Assembly: GCA_944393395.1 (NCBI GenBank)
Contig: CALYAB010000006.1
Location: 1 to 41,402 of the forward strand
Direction of reading: 5' to 3'
Origin: an uncultured Clostridia bacterium
Lineage (GTDB): Bacteria > Bacillota > Clostridia > TANB77 > CAG-508
Length of the DNA: 41,402 nucleotides
How positions within the stretch are numbered: position 1 is the stretch's first letter; each line of letters starts with the position of its first letter. Under the pieces are notes generated by a model, which worked only from the letters and a program-made list of their open reading frames with translations, made no database searches and was not told the DNA's origin. Below, piece after piece: positions 35,051 through 41,402 of the stretch. The position numbers were made by a program, and so were the translations under genes.

Positions 35051-37463
35051 TTGCTGTTCTTTCCTCAATAATTGTTACTTCAAAAGTTGCTGTTTTTCCT
35101 TCATATGTTACTGTTAGTGTTTGTGGACCTAATGTTGTGTTGTCAAATCCTGTTACCATTTCTTCTGTGATATCTATTTCCTCTGTTGTTGTGTCACTAT
35201 ATGTTAATCTAATTTTTCCTCCTGTTATATCTAACTCTTCATAGTTTTGAATATATGTTTTCTTGCTTGGTTCTGTAACAACTTCTATTTTCTCTAATGC
35301 TTTAGCTATTATCGTTACTTCATATGTCGCTATTTTTCCTTCATATGTTACTGTTAGTGTTTGTGGACCTAATTCTGTGTTATCAAATCCTGTTACCATC
35401 TCTTCTGTAATATCTATTTCTTCTGTTGTTGTGTCATTATATGTTAATCTAATTTTTCCACCTGTTACATCCAGATTTTCATAATTTTGGATATATGTTT
35501 TCTTGCTTGGTTCTGTAACAATTTCTATTCTTTCTAATGCTTTAGCTATTATCGTTACTTCATATGTTGTTAATTTTCCTGCATATGTTACTGTTAATGT
35601 TTGTGGACCTAATTCTGTGTTATCAAATCCACTTACCATGTCAGAAGTTATATCTATTTCTTCTGTTGTTGTATCACTATATGTTAGTCTGATTTTTCCT
35701 CCTGTTACATCTAATTTTTCATAGTTTTGGATATATGTCTTCTTACTTGGTTCTGTAACAACTTCTATTTTCTCTAATGCTTTAGCTATTATCGTTACTT
35801 CATATGTTGTTGATTTTCCTGCATATGTTACTGTTAGTGTTCGTGGTCCTAATGTTGTGTTGTCAAATCCACTTACCATGTCAGAAGTTATGTCCATCTC
35901 TTCTGTTGTTGTATCACTATATGTTAATCTAATTTTTCCTCCTGTTACATCTAATTCTTCATAGTTTTGGATATATGTTTCCTTGCTTGGTTCTGTAACA
36001 ATTTCTATTTTTTCTATTGCTTTAGCTATTATCGTTACTTCATATGTCGCTATTTTTCCTTCATATGTTACTGTTAGTGTTTGTGGACCTAATTCTGTGT
36101 TATCAAATCCTGTTACCATCTCTTCTGTAATATCTATTTCTTCTGTTGTTGTGTCATTATATGTTAATCTAATTTTTCCTCCTGTTATATCTAACTCTTC
36201 ATAGTTTTGGATATACGTTTTCTTGCTTGGTTCTGTAACAATTTCTATTTTTTCTAATGCTTTAGCTATTATCGTTACTTCATATGTTGCTGTCTTTCCT
36301 GCATATGTTACTGTTAGTGTTTGTGGACCTAATGTTGTGTTGTCAAATCCACTTACCATGTCAGAAGTTATGTCCATCTCTTCTGTTGTTGTATCACTAT
36401 ATGTTAATCTAATTTTTCCTCCTGTTACATCTAATTCTTCATAGTTTTGGATATATGTTTCCTTGCTTGGCTCTGTGACAATTTCTATTTTTTCTAATTC
36501 TTTCGCTACTATTGTTACCTCATATGTCGCCATTTTTCCTTCATATGTTACTGTTAATGTTTGTGGTCCTAACTCTGTATTATCAAATCCACTTACCATG
36601 TCAGAAGTTATATCTATTTCTTCTGTTGTTGTATCATTATATGTTAGTCTGATTTTTCCTCCTGTTACATCTAATTCTTCATAGTTTTGGATATATGTTT
36701 TCTTGCTTGGTTCTTTAATAATTTCTATTTTCTCTAAACTTCTTTCTAATACATGTATCTCACATTGTGCTGTATAATTTCCATCATTTGTTGTTGCTGT
36801 TATTATAGTTGTTCCTGCTTTTATCGCAGTTACTTTTCCATTAGCATCCACAACCGCTATATCTGTATTACTAGAATTCCACGTTACATTTTTATTAGTG
36901 GCATTTTCAGGAAAAACTGTTGCTGTTAATGTTGTTTCTTCCCCTACAATAATATTACAATTTTCTTTATCTAAACTTATCCCTTCTACAGGAATATCTT
37001 CTCTACTTCTTATTCTCTTAAACAATAAGACATCAGTAAGGTTTATATCTTCATTTTCATCTAAATCAGCTGCTTCTTCATATTCATTTTGTAAAATATT
37101 TTTCTCGATAATATGTTCTTTTATGGCTAAGAAATCATTTTCATCCATATTTCCATCACCATTCAAATCCCCTCTAAGAACAATAGTATCTTCCACTCCA
37201 TTTTCTTCAGCAATATCTCCTGTTGATACTTTATCTTCGTCTCCTAATATTTCTCCTGATTTGCTATATATTTGCATAGAAGGATTGCCATTTTTCTCTT
37301 TATACTCTTCTACTGTTATTCCATCATTCTCTTTATACAAATATCCATTGTCAATTATATATGTTTTTATGATATTATAACTTGCATACACAATTGAAAG
37401 TATATTTATTATTAAAATAAATATTATTATTTCTACCCAAATTTTTGTTGAATATTTTTTCAT
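29940..37463 (-). CDS. Giant dockerin/Ig-like/BspA-LRR surface protein
   Basis: 2507 aa from ATG at 37463 (GAGGGG 5 nt upstream; the frame is open 11 codons further without a site). A signal peptide ends near residue 27 (VYA). A type I dockerin at about 98-152 has two calcium loops (GDLNGDGNMDENDF and ADLDENEDINLTD). A Big_2 Ig-like domain follows at about 157-238, then seven 80-aa Ig-like repeats (about 244-803), further Big_2-type domains, a BspA-type leucine-rich repeat block (FxxCTGLQKITLPDTL-like units), an eighth 80-aa unit, more Big_2 domains and a second LRR block to the C-terminus. There is no catalytic domain and no sorting signal. It should be secreted and held by its dockerin on the neighbouring cohesin protein, acting in adhesion. 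Confidence 0.9.
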   Translation of the reverse strand: MKKYSTKIWVEIIIFILIINILSIVYASYNIIKTYIIDNGYLYKENDGITVEEYKEKNGNPSMQIYSKSGEILGDEDKVSTGDIAEENGVEDTIVLRGDLNGDGNMDENDFLAIKEHIIEKNILQNEYEEAADLDENEDINLTDVLLFKRIRSREDIPVEGISLDKENCNIIVGEETTLTATVFPENATNKNVTWNSSNTDIAVVDANGKVTAIKAGTTIITATTNDGNYTAQCEIHVLERSLEKIEIIKEPSKKTYIQNYEELDVTGGKIRLTYNDTTTEEIDITSDMVSGFDNTELGPQTLTVTYEGKMATYEVTIVAKELEKIEIVTEPSKETYIQNYEELDVTGGKIRLTYSDTTTEEMDITSDMVSGFDNTTLGPQTLTVTYAGKTATYEVTIIAKALEKIEIVTEPSKKTYIQNYEELDITGGKIRLTYNDTTTEEIDITEEMVTGFDNTELGPQTLTVTYEGKIATYEVTIIAKAIEKIEIVTEPSKETYIQNYEELDVTGGKIRLTYSDTTTEEMDITSDMVSGFDNTTLGPRTLTVTYAGKSTTYEVTIIAKALEKIEVVTEPSKKTYIQNYEKLDVTGGKIRLTYSDTTTEEIDITSDMVSGFDNTELGPQTLTVTYAGKLTTYEVTIIAKALERIEIVTEPSKKTYIQNYENLDVTGGKIRLTYNDTTTEEIDITEEMVTGFDNTELGPQTLTVTYEGKIATYEVTIIAKALEKIEVVTEPSKKTYIQNYEELDITGGKIRLTYSDTTTEEIDITEEMVTGFDNTTLGPQTLTVTYEGKTATFEVTIIEERTAKLDKSNIELNAGEETTLTITTTPDNVQKSYTSKVENSSVVKIEKTDTFGVLKLTGLARGTTKITFVVTVDGTEITLECNVTVNAPDIPVTGITLNKTEITLEKGQTETITATITPENATNKKFNWGSDNAEVIKLVSSENGVLTIEALSEGEATITATTEDGEHTAKCKVTVKGSETEEPGIKLDKTSEIIASAETLDITALKTGTEQNINWETSNSVIATVSATTGNTIKVTGKKAGKATITATTEDGNYTATCEINVVYPITGVTINEETESVQVGSETLLTAVLNPINATNQNVTWSSSNEEIATVNEYGKVTGIKEGNVEITVTTEDGKQQATCPVEVTAKKAETSASEFTYTTQNNKIIITGYTGSNTEVVIPEKIDGMPVETIGNSAKVSGFDNVTSVVLPDTVKRIEGTAFRGYTKLTNIDLKNIETIGYSAFKECTGLQKITLPDTLTRIEDSAFYGCTGLNCNLIIPDSVDTMERLCFNNCKKLIKIKLSVNCSKIPYGAFNSTGLTGPLEIPEGVEVLDGQCFQGTNFTSVKFADSVKYIYQNAFRSCSSKMEGELILPKNLIHWGDAQFDHANFTNTSIKIPKSLEIIGGDANPYFYETYRTENTGYGTHSFYNLAPTTLKEFIVEDGNTKFKAVDGVLFTADGKRLVSFPCAKIVENGTYQIPEGVEQIDELGFSRAGSSAGNLTKIILPSTFTIKEHGPDNLNCSEKYADSASFNTLSSAFYVYNGIKEIEVNENNPNYKSIDGCVYSKDGSILWYVPVKKTGDLTIPEGTTTIAHGAFYPEGSVSYCSIGITSLHIPASLKDFSGYVLKWINKLPSSCTITVDENNPYWTVDSNGDIVARSLESIEILNMPKKTNYIQNRENLDVTGGKIKLIYNDGSTGEKDITTEMITGFDNTELGPKTLTVTYEGKTATFEVTIIEERTAKLDKTNIELNAGEETILTIITTPDNVEKSYTSKVENSSVVKIEKTGTFGVLKLTGLEKGTTKITFVVTVDETEITLECNVTVKGSEAEEPEIKLDKTSETMASAETLDITALKTGTEQNINWETSNSVIATVSATTGNTIKVTGKKAGKATITATTEDGNYTATCEINVVYPIIGVTINEETESVQVGSETLLTAVLNPINATNQNVTWSSSNEEIATVDEYGIVEGLKEGNVTITATTEDGNKQATCEVTVTNKKSETPASEFTYTTQYGVTSITGYTGSATEVVIPETINGRTVEEIGNGYSQVTGFDNVTSIVLPDTVKIINRQSFKGYSNLTNIDLKNVEQIDVAAFEESGLTKVTLPETLKIIGDYAFNKCTNLEGNIIIPNSVTTMGKYCFAECTKISTVKFSENCVTIPERAFYKSSLTGPLVFPEGVVTIDAYSFYGTECTSVKFADTIKYIYQNAFRQCSSKMEGELILPKNLEHWGDALFDHARNCTNTTIVIPKTLKYIGGDASPTTYPDTYRKENTGYGTHTFYDIATYSLKEFVVEEGNENYQAVDGVLFSKDMKRLVAFPSAKTVENGLYEIPEGVEQIDELSFSLAGYAGFPGNLKTLKLPSTFKISEYGPDNIMCKEPSKSQVCYNTLSVGLYIYNGINEIIVSEDNPDFKSVDGCVYSKDGSTLWYVPIQKTGTLNIPEGTTKIARGSFAEGYSTCPLAITGLNIPASLVEIEEDTLPWINKLPSRCTITVDENNPYWTVDSNGDIVEK
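35054..36734 (-). repeat. Seven tandem 240-bp repeats in the adhesin gene
   Basis: Seven head-to-tail 240-bp units (80 aa each), starting EKIEIVTEPSKKTYIQNYEE and ending GKTATYEVTIIAKAL, with only scattered differences. Units alternate between two variants (ITSDMVSGFD and ITEEMVTGFD), a pattern of unit shuffling. The number is likely to vary between strains. Confidence 0.9.
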
Positions 37464-37491
37464 CTTTTCCCCTCTCATCAACTCAAAATAG

Positions 37492-37578
37492 GACAAATCT
37501 CGCTTTGAGAGAACTTTTCTCTACTTTTCTAATTTAACTATATATATTTAAATTCTCAAAGAAGCGTAAAGATTTGTC
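37492..37578. promoter_or_regulatory. Inverted repeat over the adhesin promoter
   Basis: GACAAATCTCGCTTTGAGA (37492-37510) and its inverse copy at 37554-37578 (TCTCAAAGAAGCG, then AGATTTGTC) match apart from two small insertions, with 43 bp between. The right arm overlaps a possible minus-strand promoter, -35 TTGACA (37580-37575) and -10 GAGAAT (37557-37552). It is either a paired operator or a 5' leader hairpin upstream of the giant adhesin gene. Confidence 0.5.
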
Positions 37579-37584
37579 AACACG

Positions 37585-37605
37585 AAAAATTGTAAAACAA
37601 TTTTT
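37585..37605. terminator. AT-rich hairpin upstream of the adhesin promoter
   Basis: AAAAATTG (37585-37592) and CAATTTTT (37598-37605) form an 8-bp stem with a 5-nt loop. It could be a weak terminator or part of the adhesin control region. The rest of 37606-37859 is plain AT-rich sequence between divergent genes. Confidence 0.4.
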
Positions 37606-37859
37606 CTGTGCAATTTTGTTATTTCATTATAGAAAATGCAATTTCCTATAATGTAAATATATATATAATAAATATATATTTTTTATATATTCTTGTAAAT
37701 ATGGATTTACTTTGTTAAAATTTAATTAGTTCATTCTTTCATACGGATATTCAACTTTGACCGATTATTTCAATTACATTTCTTTTTGTTTTCTTTTTTG
37801 TAACTATAGTTTTTTGAATTTTATAAAACATAAAAAATATAAAATTTTTCTAAAAACAG

Positions 37860-37888
37860 TTGACAAATTCTGTAAACCAATATATACT
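37860..37888 (+). promoter_or_regulatory. Promoter of comM
   Basis: -35 TTGACA (37860-37865), a 17-nt spacer and -10 TATACT (37883-37888), close to the sigma-A consensus. The predicted start at about 37895 leaves a leader of about 120 nt before the comM ATG. No competence-type sigma box is seen. Confidence 0.65.
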
Positions 37889-38017
37889 TTGTTCATCAAT
37901 ATAAATTTATACTAATCACTAATTAAATCTTACATAATCATTGTTTTACTTCTTATACAATTTCTATAAAATTCAATTTTCCATTAATAAAATTATATAA
38001 ACAGAAAGGATGATGTA

Positions 38018-39551
38018 ATGTTATCAATTGTAAAAAGTATTGCTTTGCACGGATTGCAAGGTTATTTAGTAAACATTCAAGTAGATGTATCTGCTGGTAT
38101 GCCTTCCTTTGAAATAGTAGGGTTACCTGATACCAGCATTAGAGAATCAAGAGAAAGAGTTAAAACAGCTATAAGGAATTCCACTTCTGAATTTCTCAGT
38201 CGACGAATTGTTGTAAACCTTGCTCCCGCTAGTACAAAGAAAGAAGGTTCAATTTTTGATTTACCTATAGCTATTGGAATTTTAATTGCAAATAATGTTA
38301 TTTCTAACGAAAATTTAAATGATACTATTTTTATTGGTGAACTTTCCTTAGATGGCTCTATTGAAAATATAAAAGGAGTTCTCCCTATCTGCATCGAAGC
38401 TAAACGCTTAGGAATTAAAAAAGTTATTTTACCAAAATCTAACGCCTCAGAGGCTTCTATTATCAAAGAACTTGAAATTATACCTGTTTCTTCTTTAAAT
38501 GAAATTATTCAATATCTAAATAATCAAATTACTATCACCAAATCCAAAAATGTTAATTTTAATTCTAATATTAATTCTTCTTATGAATTCGATTTTTCAG
38601 AAGTAAAAGGACAAGAAAATGTTAAAAGAGCTTTAGAAATTTCAGCTGCTGGTGGGCATAATTGTATTTTGATTCGGAAGCCCAGGTTCAGGAAAAACCA
38701 TGTTAGCTCGTAGACTTCCTTCGATTTTACCTGACTTAACTTTTGAAGAAGCTCTGGAAATCACTAAAATTCATAGTATATCTGGATTGTTATCTGAAAA
38801 TACTCCATTTATTTTTAAAAGACCTTTTAGAAGTCCACATCATACAATCACTGAGACTTCTTTAGTTGGAGGTGGTAGAAATCCTAAACCTGGAGAAATT
38901 AGCTTGGCACATTATGGTGTTTTGTTTTTAGATGAATTACCTGAATTTAATAAATCTACTTTAGAAGTATTAAGAGGCCCTTTAGAAGATAAAATTGTAA
39001 CTATTAGCAGAGTCAATTTTTCAACAACTTATCCTTGTAATTTTATGTTCATTGCTAGTATGAATCCCTGTCCTTGTGGATATTATGGTTCTACTGAAAA
39101 ACAGTGTAGTTGCAGAGAAGAACAAATCCAAAAATATATTAATAAGATAAGTGGTCCTCTTCTTGATAGAATTGATATACATATAGAAGTAAACAGTGTT
39201 GGTTATCAAAAGCTAGAAGATGAATCACCTTCTGAGTCATCTAGTGAAATTAGGAAAAGAGTAAATAAGGCTAGAAATATACAAATAAATAGATATAAAA
39301 ATCATAATATTATATCTAATTCAGAATTAACACCTAGTTTAATCTCTAAGTATTGCAAACTCTCTAAAAGTAGTAAAAAAATTTTGGAAACTGCTTTTAA
39401 TAAAATTGGTTTTAGTGCCAGAGCTTACAGTAGAATTCTAAAAGTATCAAGGACAATTGCAGATTTAGATAATTCTACTAATATTGAAACACCTCATTTA
39501 GCTGAAGCAATTCAATATAGAAGTTTAGATAGAAAATATTGGTGTAGATAA
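38018..39551 (+). CDS. comM: ComM/YifB AAA+ helicase, +1 frameshift at CGG
   Basis: 510 aa once one base is skipped, exactly the usual ComM length. The N-terminal LonC/S5-like domain (GMPSFEIVGLPDTSIRESRERV) is followed by a magnesium-chelatase-like AAA+ domain: Walker A GSPGSGKT, RSPHHT, Walker B VLFLDELPEF and the four-Cys motif NPCPCGYYGS...CSC. ComM extends branch migration during natural transformation. The frame breaks inside the Walker A: ATT CGG AAG at 38672-38680 must skip the C at 38675 so that GGA AGC CCA GGT gives G-S-P-G. Without the shift, translation ends at TAG 38711-38713 and the product lacks the ATPase. The rest of the gene shows no decay. It is either programmed +1 frameshifting or a one-base insertion. 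Confidence 0.85.
38672..38680 (+). other. Candidate +1 frameshift site in comM
   Basis: ATT CGG AAG in the incoming frame. Skipping C38675 gives GGA (38676-38678), the first glycine of the Walker A loop. The run is not a homopolymer, and CGG is otherwise unused in this window. Confidence 0.55.
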
Positions 39552-39642
39552 TATATATCACAAAGCCTTAGATGTTTTTAGGCCGTGAATAGTAACTATT
39601 GACCTTTAATATTTATAATTATTTTTTGAAAGGATTGATCTT

Positions 39643-40606
39643 ATAAAACAAATTAATATTGATAATAAACTTTATCCCAAACAATTAAAAAGCATACCAA
39701 ATCCACCCCAGACTTTATATTTAGAAGGTAACCTTCACTTACTAAATAATCCCTCTATTGCAATAATCGGTTCTCGTAGTTGCACAGAAAATGGAAAGCT
39801 TTTAGCTCAAAAATTTTCTTATGAGTTATCTCAATATGGAATCACTATCGTAAGTGGATTGGCTTCACGGAATAGATACTATCGCTCACACATATTCTTA
39901 TAACCAGCTTGGAAAAACTATTGCTGTTCTTGGTTGTGGATTTGATAATATTTTTCCCAAAGAAAATATCACATTATATAAACAAATTTTAGATAATGAT
40001 GGATTGATTGTTAGTGAATATACACCTGATACCAAACATAAATCTGAATATTTTTTAGAAAGAAATCGTATTGTTAGTGGTTTATCTATGGGAATTTTAG
40101 TTGTAGAAGCTACTTTTAGAAGTGGTACAAGTGTAACCGCTAAATTAGCTCATATGCAAGATAGAAAGGTTTTTGCTTTACCTCATGAAATTTGGAATAC
40201 TCATGGGATTGGAACAAATACTTTAATTAGAAATGGAGCCATTGTTGTTACAGATACAGAAGATATATTAGAAGAATTTAAATCTTTAGAAAGTTTAGTT
40301 AATCAATTAAATAATATTAGAAAAATACAATTAAATCATTCAGATGTAGCACTTCCTTCTTCAGTTCTATCTACTAACTTGTCTATTTCCTCTGATAATT
40401 CAATTAGTATTAAAAAAAGGAAATTAGAAAACTCTAAATATGAACCTATATATAGTCTAATATCAACTAAACCTATATCTATAAATGAAATTTGTAAAAT
40501 AACTTCTAAATCAATTTCTGAAGTTTCTAATTGCTTATTTTTTCTTGAATTAGAAGGATATATAAAAAAAGTGTCAGGAGGTTATGTATGTATATTCGAA
40601 AACTAA
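39643..40606 (+). CDS. dprA: DNA-processing protein DprA, +1 frameshift at CGG
   Basis: About 320 aa if one base is skipped. The N-terminal part has YPKQLKSIPNPPQTLYLEGN and AIIGSRSCTENG, and the Rossmann core has IVSGLAS/GIDTIAH, AVLGCGFDNIFPKEN, SEY, FLERNRIVSGLSMGILVVEA and RSGTSVTAKLA. It ends with a winged-helix region. DprA loads RecA on incoming single-stranded DNA. The frame breaks at TCA CGG AAT (39865-39873): skipping C39868 makes GGA the invariant Gly of SGxAxGID. Without the shift, translation stops at TAA 39901. No ATG, GTG or TTG lies in frame upstream. The best candidate start is ATA at 39643, 8 nt after AAAGGA. The 3' end overlaps yraN by 19 bp. Confidence 0.85.
39865..39873 (+). 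other. Candidate +1 frameshift site in dprA
   Basis: TCA CGG AAT in the incoming frame. Skipping C39868 gives GGA (39869-39871), the conserved Gly before Ile-Asp. It shares CGGAA with the comM site. Confidence 0.55.
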
Positions 40607-40947
40607 CTGGAATGTATGGAGAGGATTTTGCTTGTAAATATTTAGAAAAAAATAATTATTCTATACTTGAAAGGAATTTTCATTGTTACCAAGGTGAAAT
40701 AGATATTATAGCTAAAGATAATTTAAAAAATGAACTTGTCTTTATTGAAGTAAAGACAAGAACAAATTTTAATTATGGTTATCCTATAGAATCAGTAACT
40801 ATAAATAAGCAAAATCATTTATTTAAAGCTTGTAATTATTATTTATATAAAAATAATATTAATAATGTTTTTATTCGTGTTGATGTAATTGAAATTTTTC
40901 TTAATAATGGTATTCCTTATATTCGCCATGTAAAGCAGATTTTTTAA
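40588..40947 (+). CDS. yraN: YraN family PD-(D/E)XK protein
   Basis: 119 aa, full length. The nuclease-like core is GEIDIIAKD (Glu and Asp ligands), then LVFIEVKTRT (E-x-K), as in the UPF0102/YraN family, which is linked to Holliday-junction and competence genes. AGGAGG precedes the ATG, and the gene overlaps the dprA 3' end by 19 bp, so it is coupled to dprA. The comM-dprA-yraN grouping is the usual DNA-processing cluster. It contains no CGG codon and no frameshift. Its exact reaction is unproven in the family. Confidence 0.9.
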   Translation: MYIRKLTGMYGEDFACKYLEKNNYSILERNFHCYQGEIDIIAKDNLKNELVFIEVKTRTNFNYGYPIESVTINKQNHLFKACNYYLYKNNINNVFIRVDVIEIFLNNGIPYIRHVKQIF

Positions 40948-40953
40948 TGTAAA

Positions 40954-41337
40954 TTATAACTTAAAATAGCTATTCATTTTCCCTCTAAGCAAATTTGTCA
41001 AATTTTGTATATCTTTATTAATTATATCTTTACTCTTTTTTATTCTTTTTATTATATTAACAAAGTTTTCTTGTTCATCAATAGAAGGAGTAAAAAACTT
41101 CACCTTTTTTACTTCTTTCATTGATGGAAAATTAGGTATTCCACTTCCTCTACTAAATCCAAATAACTTATTTTGTACATATTCACTTCTAAATAGATAT
41201 ACAAAAAAATCATTTAACATTATATTATTATTTAAAGAAATTTTTAATAAAGCTTGATTTATTATACCTGGCTTTGCATTTTGAGGTATTTCTGCAATTC
41301 TTCCCAATGTTACTCCAGAACAACTGTTAGTGTAAAA
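40954..41337 (-). pseudogene. hsdS: Truncated type I restriction specificity subunit (HsdS)
   Basis: An open frame of about 128 codons with no good start: a TAA at 41338-41340 precedes SCSGVTLGRIAEIPQNAKPG. The readable product matches the last part of an HsdS: the end of a target-recognition domain (GRIAEIPQNAKPGIINQALL), RSEYVQNKLFGFSRGSGIPN, then the conserved helix region VKFFTPSIDEQENFVNIIKR and LTNLLRGKMNSYF. The N-terminal recognition domain and the first conserved region are missing, so it cannot act alone. Possibly a silent cassette for shuffling with an intact hsdS, or a relic. A TTG at 41307 is a possible but weak start. Confidence 0.75.
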
Positions 41338-41340
41338 TTA

Positions 41341-41369
41341 ATGTAGGCAAAATAAAAAAATGCCTACAT
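41341..41369. terminator. Hairpin upstream of the hsdS fragment
   Basis: ATGTAGGCA (41341-41349) and TGCCTACAT (41361-41369) form a perfect 9-bp stem with an 11-nt A-rich loop, followed on the plus strand by AATTTTTAT. It sits exactly at the broken 5' end of the hsdS fragment. Confidence 0.65.
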
Positions 41370-41402
41370 AATTTTTATCTAAAAAATATTGAAAAAACAT
41401 AG

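Noticed and set aside
31879..36684. Long plus-strand ORFs antisense to the giant adhesin gene, up to 274 codons
   Set aside because: They recur with the 240-bp period and are mirror images of the repetitive, Thr/Val/Glu-rich minus-strand gene; no ribosome binding sites or family motifs.
38672..39873. CGG reassigned to Trp or Gln in place of frameshifting
   Set aside because: Reading CGG as any single amino acid keeps the wrong frame, and both genes then stop within about 12 codons; only a +1 shift restores the conserved motifs.
38672..39873. Quadruplet decoding of CGGA as Arg
   Set aside because: It would place Arg where both families have an invariant Gly; skipping C and reading GGA as Gly fits better. 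Quadruplet decoding of CGGA as Gly cannot be told apart by sequence alone.
1..41402. Mycoplasma-type genetic code (UGA as Trp)
   Set aside because: Trp is encoded by TGG, and UGA works as a stop, for example at the cas3/cas4 overlap.
1..41402. tRNA or rRNA genes
   Set aside because: I looked for T-loop and anticodon-arm patterns in the intergenic regions and found no convincing candidate.

Overview
The window is strongly AT-rich, with tightly packed genes, AGGAGG-type ribosome binding sites and UGA used as a stop (the cas3/cas4 overlap is ATGA). It carries a Spo0A-type response regulator, a cohesin/dockerin pair, a type I-B CRISPR-Cas system and an OLE-like RNA. This points to a low-GC anaerobic clostridial Firmicute, probably gut-associated. 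That placement is inferred from gene content, not from a marker gene.

Layout. 1-4667: minus-strand housekeeping and replication genes (DnaB-like ATPase, metallo-beta-lactamase-fold hydrolase, DNA polymerase IV, short-chain dehydrogenase). 5166-6053: a double-frameshifted Rpn/PD-(D/E)XK transposase-family gene. 6147-7511: a large structured RNA (about 586 nt, ends closed by a long-range helix, own promoter and terminator) directly upstream of a four-TM OapA-like membrane protein, read as an OLE RNA-oapA locus. 7658-9755: a P-loop kinase with a tiny upstream gene, then a divergent dGTPase-like HD hydrolase. 9765-13148: a GHKL sensor kinase, a 16-codon ORF with its own RBS between terminators, a Spo0A-C response regulator, a divergent XRE regulator and a 51-aa membrane peptide. 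13209-15339: a TIGR01212-type radical SAM protein, a YgjP-like metallopeptidase and a low-molecular-weight tyrosine phosphatase. 15746-28923: a 71-repeat CRISPR array and a complete type I-B operon (cas6-cas8b-cas7-cas5-cas3-cas4-cas1-cas2), all read leftward into the array. 29255-37463: an LPFTG-anchored cohesin protein and a 2507-aa secreted dockerin/Ig-like/BspA-LRR protein, which together look like a two-part surface adhesin. 38018-40947: comM, dprA and yraN on the plus strand. 40954-41337: a 3' fragment of a type I restriction specificity gene.

The most unusual signal is in comM and dprA. Each needs a single +1 frameshift to give a normal full-length protein, and each shift falls exactly at a CGG codon followed by AA (ATT CGG AAG; TCA CGG AAT). 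In both cases skipping the C lets GGA encode an invariant glycine (the Walker A glycine of ComM; the SGxAxGID glycine of DprA). Scanning every other coding region for in-frame CGG, I found none. This fits a hungry or undecoded CGG codon used as a +1 frameshift switch on DNA-uptake genes. Two one-base mutations or assembly errors remain the alternative.

Other points of interest are the Spo0A-box-like sites over the cas promoter, the pseudoknot-like repeat arrangement downstream of dinB, the inverted repeat over the adhesin promoter, and the orphan 16-aa amphipathic peptide beside the two-component genes.
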